Assembly: GCA_040902745.1 (NCBI GenBank)
Contig: JBBDWR010000013.1
Location: forward strand, 1 to 64,000
Direction of reading: 5' to 3'
From: JBBDWR01 sp040902745
GTDB lineage: Bacteria; Actinomycetota; UBA4738; HRBIN12
DNA: 64,000 bases
The notes under the pieces were generated by a model. The model saw only the letters and a list, made by a program, of their open reading frames with translations. It made no database searches and had not been told where the DNA came from. Below are positions 24,636-34,667 of this stretch, in pieces. Position 1 is the stretch's first letter; each line of letters opens with the position of its first letter. Position numbers and translations under genes: made by a program.

Positions 24636-25864
24636 GCTTCTTCCAGCGCCGCGGACAACGTCCACAGTTCGTAGCCGCTCGGGGGTAGGTACACGCCGCG
24701 ATCCAGCATCGCGTGGAACAGCTTCGCGTACCGCTCGTGATCGGCGGCTCTCGCGTCGGCGAAGTTGCGTACCGGACCCGATGAGAAGAACAGGCTGAAC
24801 AGCGAACCCGCCCGGTTGATCGTCACCTCGACGCCCGCCTGCTCGAAGATCGCTCGAAGGTCGGTGGTCAACCGCACCGCAGTCGCCTCGAGGGCGGGAT
24901 ACGGATCGGCCTGCTCCGCCAGACGCAGCGCGGCGATGCCGGCCGCGACGGCGACGGGATTCCCGCTGAGGGTGCCGGCTTGGTAGATAGGACCTGTGGG
25001 AGCGAGCTGCTCCATGACCGACCGCGATCCGCCGAACGCTGCGCACGGAAAGCCGCCGCCCATCACCTTGCCGAACGCGGTCAGATCCGGTCGGACCCCG
25101 TAGACCGACTGTGCTCCACCGAACGCGATCCGGAATCCGGTGATCACCTCGTCGAAGAGCAGCAGCGAACCATACTCGTCGCTCAACCGGCGCAGTCCTT
25201 CGAGGAATCCGGGTTCAGGTGGCACGACTCCCATGTTCGCGGCGACGGGTTCGATCACGACGACCGCGACGTCGTCGCCGCGCTCCCCCATGATCGTCTC
25301 GACAGCGGCGAGGTCGTTGAACGGCGCGGTGATCGTGTCCCGGGCCGCGCCCTCGGTCACTCCGGGCGATCCCGGGATGCCCAGGGAGGCGAGCCCGGAT
25401 CCCGCGCCTTCGGTGAGGAGCGCGTCTGAGTGGCCGTGGTAGCACCCCTCGAACTTCAGCACCAGATCCCTTCCGGTCGCGCCACGTGCGAGTCGGATCG
25501 CGCTCATCGTCGCTTCGGTTCCCGACGACACCAGTCGCACCTGCTCCACGGACCCGACGGCCTGCACGATGCGCTCGGCGAGTTCCACCTCCGCCTCGGT
25601 CGGGACGCCGAACGAGGTGCCACGCTCCGCCGCATCGGCCGCCGCGCGCACGATCTGTGGGTGCGCGTGACCGAACAACAGCGCTCCCCAGGACTGCACG
25701 AGATCGATGTAGCGATCGCCGTCGACGTCGATCAGTTCGGCGCCCTCACCACACGCGGCGAACACCGGCGTCCCTCCGACGGCACCGAACGCCCGGACGG
25801 GGGAATCTACCCCTCCGGGGATCACACGCACCGCGCGCTCGAAGAGTTCCTCCGACCGGGTCAC
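24578..25864 (-). CDS. hemL: glutamate-1-semialdehyde 2,1-aminomutase
   Basis: This 428-aa PLP enzyme makes 5-aminolevulinate from glutamate semialdehyde, the second step after HemA. PGGVDSPVRAF opens the protein, SSGTEATMSAIRLAR and the GCYHGH block bind substrate and cofactor, and the PLP lysine lies in TAFGKVMGGGFP. It starts at GTG 25864, seven bases after the hemB stop, so hemB-hemL is an operon. Confidence 0.97.
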   Translation of the reverse strand: MTRSEELFERAVRVIPGGVDSPVRAFGAVGGTPVFAACGEGAELIDVDGDRYIDLVQSWGALLFGHAHPQIVRAAADAAERGTSFGVPTEAEVELAERIVQAVGSVEQVRLVSSGTEATMSAIRLARGATGRDLVLKFEGCYHGHSDALLTEGAGSGLASLGIPGSPGVTEGAARDTITAPFNDLAAVETIMGERGDDVAVVVIEPVAANMGVVPPEPGFLEGLRRLSDEYGSLLLFDEVITGFRIAFGGAQSVYGVRPDLTAFGKVMGGGFPCAAFGGSRSVMEQLAPTGPIYQAGTLSGNPVAVAAGIAALRLAEQADPYPALEATAVRLTTDLRAIFEQAGVEVTINRAGSLFSLFFSSGPVRNFADARAADHERYAKLFHAMLDRGVYLPPSGYELWTLSAALEEAQLARLLSSARDAVADLVR

Positions 25865-25871
25865 GTACGTG

Positions 25872-26858
25872 TCAGTCGCCGGCGAGCCAGCCGGCGGCGT
25901 CGGCCGCGTGGTAGGTCAGGATCAGGTCGGCACCCGCTCGTCGGATCCCGATGAGCACCTCGAGCACGGTGCGGCGTTCGTCCAACCACCCGTTCGCCGC
26001 GGCCGCCTTGAGCATCGCGTATTCGCCGCTGACGTTGTAGGCGGCAGTGGGAAATCCGGTCGCCTGCTTCGCGGCGCGGATCACGTCGAGGTAGGGCAAT
26101 GCCGGCTTGATCATCACGACGTCGGCTCCTTCCTCGATGTCGGTGCGAACCTCGCGTATTGCTTCGTCGACGTTGGCAGGATCCATCTGATACCCGCTGC
26201 GGTCGCCGAAGCTCGGGGCGCCCTCCGCCGCTTCGCGGAACGGGCCGTAGAAGGCGCTCGCGAACTTGGCCGCGTAAGCCATGATCCCGACGTCGGTGTG
26301 TCCGGCTTCGTCCAACGCGTTGCGGATCGCCGCGACCTGGCCGTCCATCATGCCGCTGGGCCCGACCATGTGTGCGCCGGCCTCGGCCTGGGCGACCGCG
26401 ATCCGTCGATAACGCTCGAGCGTCGCGTCGTTGTCGACCTCGTCCCCGGCCACCGTGAGCACACCGCAGTGGCCGTGATCCGTGTACTCGTCCAGGCAGA
26501 GATCGGACATCACGACGTGGTCGTCTCCCACCTCGGCGCGGAGCACGCGGATCCCCTGCTGTGCGATCCCGTCCGGGTTCCACGCCTCCGACCCTTCGCC
26601 GTCCTTGCGCGCGGGAACACCGAAGAGCATGAATGAGTGGATCCCCGCCCCCGACAGGCGCGCGGCCTCTTTGCGGAGCGAGTCGAGCGTGTGCTGGGAC
26701 TGTCCCGGCATCGAAGCGATCGGAACGGGTTCGTCGATGCCCTCCTTCACGAACAGGGGTGCGATCAAGTCGCGCGTCGACAGGGATGTCTCCCGGACGA
26801 GGTCGCGCAGCGCGGGGGTGCGACGCATCCTGCGCGAACGGTGTTGCGGGAAGGACAT
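25872..26858 (-). CDS. hemB: delta-aminolevulinic acid dehydratase (porphobilinogen synthase)
   Basis: This 328-aa enzyme condenses two aminolevulinate molecules. The two Schiff-base lysines lie in MAYAAKFASAFYGPFR and VMIKPALPYLD, and GPSGMMDG is the allosteric-loop signature. A DLCLDEYTDHGHCG block is present, with fewer of the zinc cysteines, which suggests magnesium rather than zinc dependence. ATG 26858 is chosen from family N-termini. Confidence 0.96.
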   Translation of the reverse strand: MSFPQHRSRRMRRTPALRDLVRETSLSTRDLIAPLFVKEGIDEPVPIASMPGQSQHTLDSLRKEAARLSGAGIHSFMLFGVPARKDGEGSEAWNPDGIAQQGIRVLRAEVGDDHVVMSDLCLDEYTDHGHCGVLTVAGDEVDNDATLERYRRIAVAQAEAGAHMVGPSGMMDGQVAAIRNALDEAGHTDVGIMAYAAKFASAFYGPFREAAEGAPSFGDRSGYQMDPANVDEAIREVRTDIEEGADVVMIKPALPYLDVIRAAKQATGFPTAAYNVSGEYAMLKAAAANGWLDERRTVLEVLIGIRRAGADLILTYHAADAAGWLAGD

Positions 26859-26959
26859 ATGCCCAGGGTACCCGACCGGTCGGCCCGGTTCGGGGTTGCT
26901 CGATCCGCCGCGTTGGAGCGAGCATGGGCGCGCGGGCGTCCTCATGACAGGATGCCCGA

Positions 26960-27556
26960 ATGGGCATCTCTTCGAAGAGCTTCGATGCCGAGATCGCCTC
27001 GATCGACGAAGCGGGACGCCGGCAGATGGAGGAATCATCCTGGCGACCGGGGTGCCCGGTGCAGATCGAGGATCTGCGCACGATCGGCCTCACCCATTGG
27101 GATTTCTCCGGGCAGGTGCGCGAAGGAACGATCGTGGTCCACGAGAGCGTGGCTGATGATGTGGTGTCGGTATTCCGTGCGCTGTTCGACGCGGCGTTCC
27201 CCCTGGAGCGGCTCGGTCCCATCGACGCCTTCGACGGCGACGACGATCGTTCGATGGCCGCGAACAACTCCTGCGGATTCAACGGGCGGGAGATCGCACT
27301 TACGCCCGGCGTCTGGTCGCAGCACGCGTCCGGGCTCGCGATCGATCTCAACCCGGTGCAGAACCCCTACGTTCGGCGCGACGGCTCCGTGCTCCCGGAG
27401 ACCGGACATCGGTACCTGGATCGCACGCAGCAAGAGCCGGGAATGATCCAGCCGAACGACGCAGTGGTGCGAGCGTTCTCGGCGATCGGGTGGGGATGGG
27501 GGGGCGACTGGGAGCCGAACAAGGACTACCAGCACTTCTCCGCGAACGGAGCGTGA
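26960..27556 (+). CDS. M15-family peptidase (D-alanyl-D-alanine carboxypeptidase-like)
   Basis: This 198-aa protein has the zinc motif HASGLAIDLNP (H-x6-D) and a late WEPNKDYQHF supplying the second His, as in VanY-type M15 peptidases that trim peptidoglycan stems. No signal peptide is visible, which is unusual for a wall enzyme; it may act on cytoplasmic or imported peptides, or be exported by another route. It lies between the two minus-strand haem blocks on the other strand. Confidence 0.85.
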   Translation: MGISSKSFDAEIASIDEAGRRQMEESSWRPGCPVQIEDLRTIGLTHWDFSGQVREGTIVVHESVADDVVSVFRALFDAAFPLERLGPIDAFDGDDDRSMAANNSCGFNGREIALTPGVWSQHASGLAIDLNPVQNPYVRRDGSVLPETGHRYLDRTQQEPGMIQPNDAVVRAFSAIGWGWGGDWEPNKDYQHFSANGA

Positions 27557-27563
27557 TCGCCGC

Positions 27564-28181
27564 TCACTCGGCTGCCGCCGGGCGTAGTCCCTCGCGCAGG
27601 GATGCGGCGACGCCTCGGGCGAGGCGCTCCGCGGTCGCGGGACGTGTGCGGGTCGCCAGCGGTCCGTCGAGCCGCAGACCAGCCAATCCGTGGAAGGCTG
27701 ACCACACGGCGATGGTTGCAGCTTCGACGTCGTTCACGGCGAGTGTCCCGTCCTCGACCCCGGCGTTCACGGCCTCGCGGAAGGTCGCTTCGATCGCCAG
27801 CCCTCCGGCGCGCAGGTTGTCGCCTTCACCCGCGCGCTGTTCGGGGCGCAGCAGCATGCGGAACCGAGCCGGATGTTCCGCCGCGAAGCGGACGTAGGCA
27901 ACGCCGAGTGCAGTCACCCTCGCGTCGCCACCTCCGCGCGCGCGACGCCCGGCTCGCCGGAGCGAGTCGGCCAGCAGGCGCAGGTTCTCGGTCGCAACCG
28001 CCGCGATCAGCGCCGACCGATCAGCGAAGTGGTGGTAGGGCGCCGCGTGCGACACGCCAGCCCGACGCGTCACCTCCCGCAGCGTGCAGCACTCGAGTCC
28101 GCTTTCGTCGATCAGCTCTAGCGCGGCCTGGATCAGCACGCGCCGCAGATCACCGTGGTGATAGCGCTCGGGGGTCGCCAT
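27564..28181 (-). CDS. TetR family transcriptional regulator
   Basis: This 205-aa protein has an N-terminal HTH (LREVTRRAGVSHAAPYHHFADRSALIAAVA) with the usual TetR helix pattern and a C-terminal ligand domain of the TetR_C_33/WHG type (FHGLAGLRLDGPL). It is downstream of hemD, in the same direction but 44 bp apart. The ligand and targets are unknown. Confidence 0.93.
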   Translation of the reverse strand: MATPERYHHGDLRRVLIQAALELIDESGLECCTLREVTRRAGVSHAAPYHHFADRSALIAAVATENLRLLADSLRRAGRRARGGGDARVTALGVAYVRFAAEHPARFRMLLRPEQRAGEGDNLRAGGLAIEATFREAVNAGVEDGTLAVNDVEAATIAVWSAFHGLAGLRLDGPLATRTRPATAERLARGVAASLREGLRPAAAE

Positions 28182-28225
28182 GCACCGAGCCTATCTTGAC
28201 GTCGTCCAGATCAACCACCCGCGAT

Positions 28226-28999
28226 TCACCGCGAGCTGCGTGGCGCGAACACTCGCTCGAGGGCGGCGAGCAGACCCTCGGAAGTGTGCGGGTTGGCCAC
28301 TGCGGCGACCGTGAAGCCGTGGGCACGCGCTTCCTTGGCGGTGATCGGGCCGATACACACCACCTTCGGATGACCCTTTGCCGCGCCGAGCGAGCGAACG
28401 AACCCACGGACGGTCGATGCGCTGGTGAACGTAACCGCGTCGACCCTTCCTTCCGACAGCGCGGTCCGCGCCTCGACCGGAAGCGGAGGGAACCGCGTGC
28501 GATACGCGTCGACCCGCGTGGGGCGCCATCCCTTCGCGGCGAGGCCGGCTTCCAGTCCGTCCGGCGCGATGTCGGCACGAGCACACAGCACGCGACCGGC
28601 TCCCCGCGGGAATGTGCGTGTGAGCCCTGCGGTGGTGAAGGTCGCCGGGACAAGATCGGGGTCGCGGCGCGCCCATCGCCGGAAAGCGTCCGAGGTGCCG
28701 TCGCCGATCGCGGCGACCTTCGCGCGCACATCGCTGGGTCTGTCCAAGCGATCCGACAGCATCGCCACGGTCGCGCGGCTCGTGAGCACGATCCACGTGA
28801 AGTCGCCGCGGGCCAGTTCCTTCAACGCCTTAGTGAGCGCGGCCGACCGTGCGGGAACGATCTCGATCGCCGGCGAGAGGATCGGCCGAGCCCCGCGAGC
28901 CCGGAGCTCGGTCAGCACCCCCGTCGACTGCTCCTTCGGGCGGGTCACGAGGATGACCTTGTCCGCTAGCGAGCTGCTCGAGCGTGTCCGGCGCGGCAC
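28226..28999 (-). CDS. hemD: uroporphyrinogen-III synthase
   Basis: This 257-aa enzyme cyclises hydroxymethylbilane with inversion of ring D. The family is poorly conserved, but the two-lobe pattern is clear: VILVTRPKEQ at the start, WIVLTSRATV in the middle, DAVTFTSASTVRGFV and VVCIGPITAKEARAHGF late. GTG 28999 lies five bases after the hemC stop. Confidence 0.92.
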   Translation of the reverse strand: MPRRTRSSSSLADKVILVTRPKEQSTGVLTELRARGARPILSPAIEIVPARSAALTKALKELARGDFTWIVLTSRATVAMLSDRLDRPSDVRAKVAAIGDGTSDAFRRWARRDPDLVPATFTTAGLTRTFPRGAGRVLCARADIAPDGLEAGLAAKGWRPTRVDAYRTRFPPLPVEARTALSEGRVDAVTFTSASTVRGFVRSLGAAKGHPKVVCIGPITAKEARAHGFTVAAVANPHTSEGLLAALERVFAPRSSR

Positions 29000-29003
29000 C
29001 GGA

Positions 29004-29900
29004 TCAGCCCTCCCGTACGGCCGTGAGGATATCTGCGGCCCCCTGCTGCACGAGGTCGTCGGCGACGATGGCGGCGACCTCATCGGGCGTTGCCGAACGG
29101 GCCTCGGCGCGAACGATCTGTCTCCCGTCCGGCGTTGCGACGAGACCGATGAGATGCACGCCGAGTTCGCCGACGTTCGCGAACCCGCCGAGCGGGAGCG
29201 CGCACCCGCCTCCCATCCGCACCATGAGCGCGCGCTCGGCGCTGAGCGCCGTGTGCGTCGAAAGATCGTCGAGCGGCGCGAGCGCGTTCAGCGTTGCCTC
29301 GTCATCTGCGCGGCACTGGATCGCGAGCGATCCTTGACCCGGTGCGGGAACCATCTCGCCCGCGGTCAGCGTGGTGCGGTGGGCGGGGTTCAGGCCGAGC
29401 CGAGCCAAGCCGGCCTCGGCGAGGACGAGTCCGTCGACATCGCCCGCCTCCAGCTTGGACAGTCGCGTGTCCACGTTACCGCGCACCTCGACGACCCGAA
29501 GCTCCGGGCGCAAGCGCGCGAGCTGCGCGCGCCGTCGCAGGGCGGATGTTGCGACGACGGCGTCGACGCCGAGCGTGGGTTCCCGTGAAACGAGTACGTC
29601 GAACGGATGCTCCCGGTGCGGCACCGCTCCCAAGACGACCCCGGGCGTGTCCTCCGCCGGGAGATCTTTGGCCGAGTGGACGGCCACGTCGACATCACCG
29701 CCCAGCAGCGCCCGAACGATCTCGGCGACGAAGAGCCCCTTCAGACCCGCAGGGGAGGACTCTGCCGCTGCGCCGCGATCGCCTTCGGTGAGGATCGGGA
29801 CGAGTTCGCTCTGCACTCCGGTGCTCGCCAGTCGTTCGCGAACCTCGCCGGCCTGGGCGAGTGCGAGTCGGGAGCGGCGCGTGCCGATCCGCAGGGTCAC
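29004..29900 (-). CDS. hemC: hydroxymethylbilane synthase (porphobilinogen deaminase)
   Basis: This 298-aa enzyme links four porphobilinogens. It opens RIGTRRSRLALAQA, has VHSAKDLP in domain 1, and the dipyrromethane cofactor cysteine is in MGGGCALPLG. It starts at GTG 29900, 16 bases after the hemA stop. The order hemA-hemC-hemD is that of many actinobacteria. Confidence 0.97.
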   Translation of the reverse strand: MTLRIGTRRSRLALAQAGEVRERLASTGVQSELVPILTEGDRGAAAESSPAGLKGLFVAEIVRALLGGDVDVAVHSAKDLPAEDTPGVVLGAVPHREHPFDVLVSREPTLGVDAVVATSALRRRAQLARLRPELRVVEVRGNVDTRLSKLEAGDVDGLVLAEAGLARLGLNPAHRTTLTAGEMVPAPGQGSLAIQCRADDEATLNALAPLDDLSTHTALSAERALMVRMGGGCALPLGGFANVGELGVHLIGLVATPDGRQIVRAEARSATPDEVAAIVADDLVQQGAADILTAVREG

Positions 29901-29916
29901 GAGGTATGCCCTCGCG

Positions 29917-31194
29917 TCACTCTGTCGGCGGATCGATGTCGAACAGCTCGGAGAGCATCCGCGCGTACGCGTCGTCCGTTCCCGGGGTCGCGCGCTCCTT
30001 CAGCTGCACGATCGGGTCGTGCAGCAGCTTGGAAACGATGCCGCGGGCGACGCCCTCGACCGCGTCCATCTCGTCCGGCGTCAACGACGACAACTGTGAG
30101 CGGAACCGCTGCAGTTCCCCGTCCATCACGGTGAACCCCCGCTCGCGGAGCGCGCGGATCAACGGGGCAAGTCGGTCGGACCGTCGGCGCACCGTGAATC
30201 GGTGGAGTTCCTCGGCGACGATCGCGTTGGCGCGCTCGATCTCCGCCGCGGTCTCGGCGTCATGCTCGTGCAGCGCGACCTTGAGCGCGTCGACGTCCAC
30301 GAGCCGCGCACCTTCGACCCCTGCGACGTCGGGATCGACGTCACGCGGAACAGCGAGGTCCAAGAACACCAGCGGCCGGTCCGAGTTGCGCACGGCGAGC
30401 GCATCGCGCACGGTGTCCGCCCCGATCACGGTGCCGGCCGCTCCGGTCGCGGTGACGACCAGGTCGGCGTTCGCGAGCGCCTCGGGAAGGTGGTCGAGAT
30501 GACCCGCCTCGGCCTCGGTGCGCTCGGCGAGCAGCCGGGCGCGTTCCAGCGAGCGGTTCAGAATGCGCACGGGACCGACGCCGCGGCGTCGGAAGTGCTT
30601 GACGGCGAGCGCGGACATCTGTCCGGCTCCGACCACCACGGCCCGGGCGTCGGTGAGGCCTCCCAGCTCCGTATCCGCGATCGCCGCCCCCGCCTCGACG
30701 AACGCGTCCGGGGCGGCGCCCACCCCGGTCTCTGTACGGATCCGGCGTCCCGCGCGCGAGGCCGCATGGAACAGTGCGGTCAGATCGTCCCCGACGACGC
30801 TCTCGGACTGTGCGCGGCGCAACGCTTCGCGGACCTGCGCGTGGATCTGGGGCTCACCGAGGACCATCGAGTCCAGGCCGCCCGCAACCGCGAACAGGTG
30901 CTCGGCGGCGTCCTCGTCGAAGTGGGAGTACAGGGGCTCGGCGAGGTGGTCGGGATGCACCTCGCGCGATTCGCACAGGAGTTCCTTGAGCGACAGGAAC
31001 CCCTCGTGGTAGCTCGGTACGCCGGCGAACAGCTCGACGCGGTTGCAGGTGGAGAGCACCACGAGCCCGTCGATCGCGTCCAGGTCCTGGGCCCGGCGGA
31101 AGGCCTTGCCGTAGTCGTCATCGGTGAACGCGAGCCGCTCGAGCAGCTCGATCGGCGCGCGACGGAAGGAGACCCCGAGGGCGAGGATGGCCAT
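29917..31194 (-). CDS. hemA: glutamyl-tRNA reductase
   Basis: This 425-aa enzyme makes glutamate-1-semialdehyde from Glu-tRNA, the first step of the pathway. The catalytic Cys is in VLSTCNRVEL (about 46-55), SMVLGEPQIHAQVR follows, and the NADPH domain has AVVVGAGQMS. It heads the minus-strand block hemACD and is divergent from the DmpA-type gene across a 111-bp gap in which I see no clear operator. Confidence 0.97.
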   Translation of the reverse strand: MAILALGVSFRRAPIELLERLAFTDDDYGKAFRRAQDLDAIDGLVVLSTCNRVELFAGVPSYHEGFLSLKELLCESREVHPDHLAEPLYSHFDEDAAEHLFAVAGGLDSMVLGEPQIHAQVREALRRAQSESVVGDDLTALFHAASRAGRRIRTETGVGAAPDAFVEAGAAIADTELGGLTDARAVVVGAGQMSALAVKHFRRRGVGPVRILNRSLERARLLAERTEAEAGHLDHLPEALANADLVVTATGAAGTVIGADTVRDALAVRNSDRPLVFLDLAVPRDVDPDVAGVEGARLVDVDALKVALHEHDAETAAEIERANAIVAEELHRFTVRRRSDRLAPLIRALRERGFTVMDGELQRFRSQLSSLTPDEMDAVEGVARGIVSKLLHDPIVQLKERATPGTDDAYARMLSELFDIDPPTE

Positions 31195-31305
31195 GGTTCG
31201 TCGCTCATCCTACCTGCTCAGTGCCATCGTCCGGGCCGGCTCGTGCGTCGGCCACCCGGTGCGTGCGCTAGGCTCCCCGCGCACCACACCCCGGGGGAGG
31301 AGATC

Positions 31306-32412
31306 GTGCAGCGGGGAAGAGCACGGGACCATGGCGTCGTCATCGGGATCCGTCCGACGGCGCCGTTGAACGCGATCACCGACGTTGCAGGTGTTCGGGT
31401 CGGACACCACACGGTGTCGCATGAGGCGCGCGGCGATCGTGGACCTGCTCGGACCGGTGTCACCAGCGTGTTCCCGCACGAGGGTCTCCCCTGGGACGCC
31501 CCGGTGTACGTCGGCACGCACGTGCTCAACGGCTACGGCGAGATCATCGGGATCAATCAGCTCGACGAATGGGGCATCCTGGCGTCGCCGATCGTGATGA
31601 CCTCGAGCCTGGCGATCGGCAAGGCCTATGACGCAACCGTCAAGTGGTTCGTGCAGCGCGATCCTTCGGGGACGGCCGACGATGCGGTGATGCCCGTCGT
31701 GACCGAGTGCGACGACTCCTACCTGTCGGACCCCCTCGCGTTCCTGCTCTCCGACGAGGACGTGTGGGCGGCCCTGGACGCGGCTACGACCGGGCCCGTC
31801 ACCGAGGGATGCGTCGGTTCGGGCACCGGCATGCAGTGTTTCGACTTCAAGGGTGGGATCGGCACCTCGTCGCGGGTGATCCCCCAACAGGCCGGTGGCT
31901 ACGTCGTCGGCGCGCTCGTGATGACCAACTACGGCGACCGACCGGAGCTGCGGATCGACGGTGTTCCCGTCGGCCGCGAGCTGACCGACCTCATGCCCGG
32001 AACCCACTCGGAAGGCTCGTGTGTCGTCGTGGTCGCGACCGACGCGCCGATGCTGCCGCACCAGGTCCGCCGCCTCGCACGGCGTGCTGCCCTCGGTCTG
32101 GCGCGAACGGGTTCAACCGCCAACAACGGTTCCGGGGAGTTGATGCTCGCGTTCTCCACGGCGACCAAGCTCCCGCACCCCAAGGAGGCGCCCGAGATCG
32201 ACGTTCGCGCGATCGTGGACGGATCAGCCTGGGACGGCGTCGGCGTGCACTCCGAGCTGTTCGGCGCGACGGTAGAGGCGGTGGAGGAGGCGGTGATCAA
32301 CGCGCTCTTCGCGGCCGAGACCACGCTCGGCCGTGACGGGAGCGTGCTCCACGCACTGCCGATCGACCGAACCCTGGAGGTCCTGAACCGGCACGGGCAC
32401 CTGGTCGGCTGA
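31306..32412 (+). CDS. P1/S58 family peptidase (DmpA-type aminopeptidase)
   Basis: This 368-aa N-terminal nucleophile hydrolase is made as a proenzyme. The expected self-cleavage is before Ser238 in the segment HSEGSCVVVVATDAPMLPHQ, giving an alpha and a beta chain. The late TANNGSGELMLAFST block also matches. The family releases N-terminal D- or beta-amino acids from peptides. GTG 31306 has GGAGGAG just upstream; longer in-frame starts lie inside the divergent hemA gene. Confidence 0.92.
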   Translation: MQRGRARDHGVVIGIRPTAPLNAITDVAGVRVGHHTVSHEARGDRGPARTGVTSVFPHEGLPWDAPVYVGTHVLNGYGEIIGINQLDEWGILASPIVMTSSLAIGKAYDATVKWFVQRDPSGTADDAVMPVVTECDDSYLSDPLAFLLSDEDVWAALDAATTGPVTEGCVGSGTGMQCFDFKGGIGTSSRVIPQQAGGYVVGALVMTNYGDRPELRIDGVPVGRELTDLMPGTHSEGSCVVVVATDAPMLPHQVRRLARRAALGLARTGSTANNGSGELMLAFSTATKLPHPKEAPEIDVRAIVDGSAWDGVGVHSELFGATVEAVEEAVINALFAAETTLGRDGSVLHALPIDRTLEVLNRHGHLVG

Positions 32413-32452
32413 GGCTGGTCGCGCTCCGGCGAGCGTGGATCCCCCTGTTCCT

Positions 32453-32458
32453 TACAAT
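32453..32458 (+). promoter_or_regulatory. -10 element of tRNA-Ser(GCT)
   Basis: TACAAT ends seven bases before the tRNA, a normal distance for a transcript that starts at or near the mature 5' end. Confidence 0.45.
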
Positions 32459-32465
32459 CAGCGGT

Positions 32466-32554
32466 GGAGACGTGCCTGAGTGGCCGAAAGGAGCCGCCTG
32501 CTAAGCGGTTAGGGGCTTTACCGTCCCTCGTGAGTTCGAATCTCACCGTCTCCG
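32466..32554 (+). tRNA. tRNA-Ser (anticodon GCT)
   Basis: This class II tRNA has a fully paired acceptor (GGAGACG/CGTCTCC), anticodon GCT, a long variable arm, T arm GTGAG-TTCGAAT-CTCAC and discriminator G. CCA is not encoded. Confidence 0.97.
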
Positions 32555-32594
32555 CGCGAAGGGTTTCGCTGAGCGATCGATCGAGCCCCGCGGC

Positions 32595-32740
32595 TCACCC
32601 GGTTGATGGTGCGCGTTCCGGGGACCTGAGCACGTTCCCATCGAGGATGATCACGGCAGGGGCGAACAGGACGTCGAGATCCTCGAGAGGATCCCGCTCA
32701 TAGGCCACGAGATCGGCGGGAGCTCCCCGCCCGCCACGAA
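32595..32740 (-). pseudogene. C-terminal stub of an amidohydrolase
   Basis: The minus-strand frame ends GAPADLVAYERDPLEDLDVL then APAVIILDGNV, the classic closing beta-sandwich of metal-dependent amidohydrolases. The catalytic barrel is missing: the frame runs straight into the ABC transporter gene on the other strand. It lies 40 bp after tRNA-Ser(GCT), so it is a leftover of a deletion or of an exchange at the tRNA locus. Confidence 0.6.
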
Positions 32741-32777
32741 CCTGCGCCGAGCGCTGTCTGTGGGAGGGTGTGGAGCC

Positions 32778-33796
<1,019 letters not shown>

Positions 33797-33800
<4 letters not shown>

Positions 33801-34612
33801 GCGCGACGTCCGTATCCGCCCGTGTCGAAGCGACGCGCGATCGGCGGATCCCACTGGGTGCGGCGCGCGACACGCTCGCGATCGTTCGCCGCAACCTGAT
33901 CGCGTATCGCCGCGTGCCACAGTTGTTGGTGTTCTCGACGATCCAGCCGGTGATCTTCGTCCTGATGTTCCGCTACGTGTTCGGCGGAGCGATCACGATC
34001 CCCGGAAACATCCCGTACGTGGACTTTTTGATGCCCGGCATCTTCGTGCAGACTGTCGTCTTCGGGGCGATCGCCACCTCGATCGGCCTTGCGGCGGACG
34101 TGAAGACAGGTCTGATGGAGCGCTTCCACGCGCTTCCCATGGCGCGCTCGGCCGTCCTGACGGGTCGCACCACCGCCGATCTGATCCGCAACGTGTTCGT
34201 AGTGATCCTGATGATGGTGGTGGGATTCCTCGTGGGGTGGCGGATCCACACCAACGCGTTCGCGCTGATCGGCGGTGGACTGCTCGTGCTGTTGTTCGGT
34301 TTCGCGATGTCGTGGATCTTCGCCACCGTCGGCCTCGCCGTGGGCGATCCGGAGACGGCGCAGGCCGCGGCGTTTCCCGTGCTCGCACCGCTCGTGTTCG
34401 CGTCGTCGGCGTTCGTGCCGATCGAGAGCATGCCCGGGTGGCTGCAGGTGTTCGCGGAGCATCAGCCGGTATCGGCCACCGCTTCCGCGGTGCGGGCGCT
34501 CACGATCGGCGGGCCGACCGCGACCTACGTCTGGCATTCGATCGCGTGGAGCGTCGGGCTGATCGCGATCTTCGCCACGATCTCGGTGCGTCTGTATCGT
34601 CGCGCGGTCTAG
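33797..34612 (+). CDS. ABC-2 type transporter permease (DrrB type)
   Basis: This 271-aa protein has six membrane helices and the ABC-2 pattern with YVDFLMPGIFVQTV after helix 2 and a late SSAFVPIESMPGWLQVFAEHQPVS motif. It is paired with the ATPase gene by a 4-base overlap, forming a two-gene exporter. Confidence 0.94.
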
Positions 34613-34667
34613 ATCGTCCGCGCGACGTTCACCAGCGCCGACCGACACCGGCTAGGCTTCGGCACAG

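Noticed and set aside
30202..31305. Long plus-strand extension of the DmpA-type gene
   Set aside because: It lies antisense to hemA and has no family similarity; GTG 31306 has a good ribosome site.
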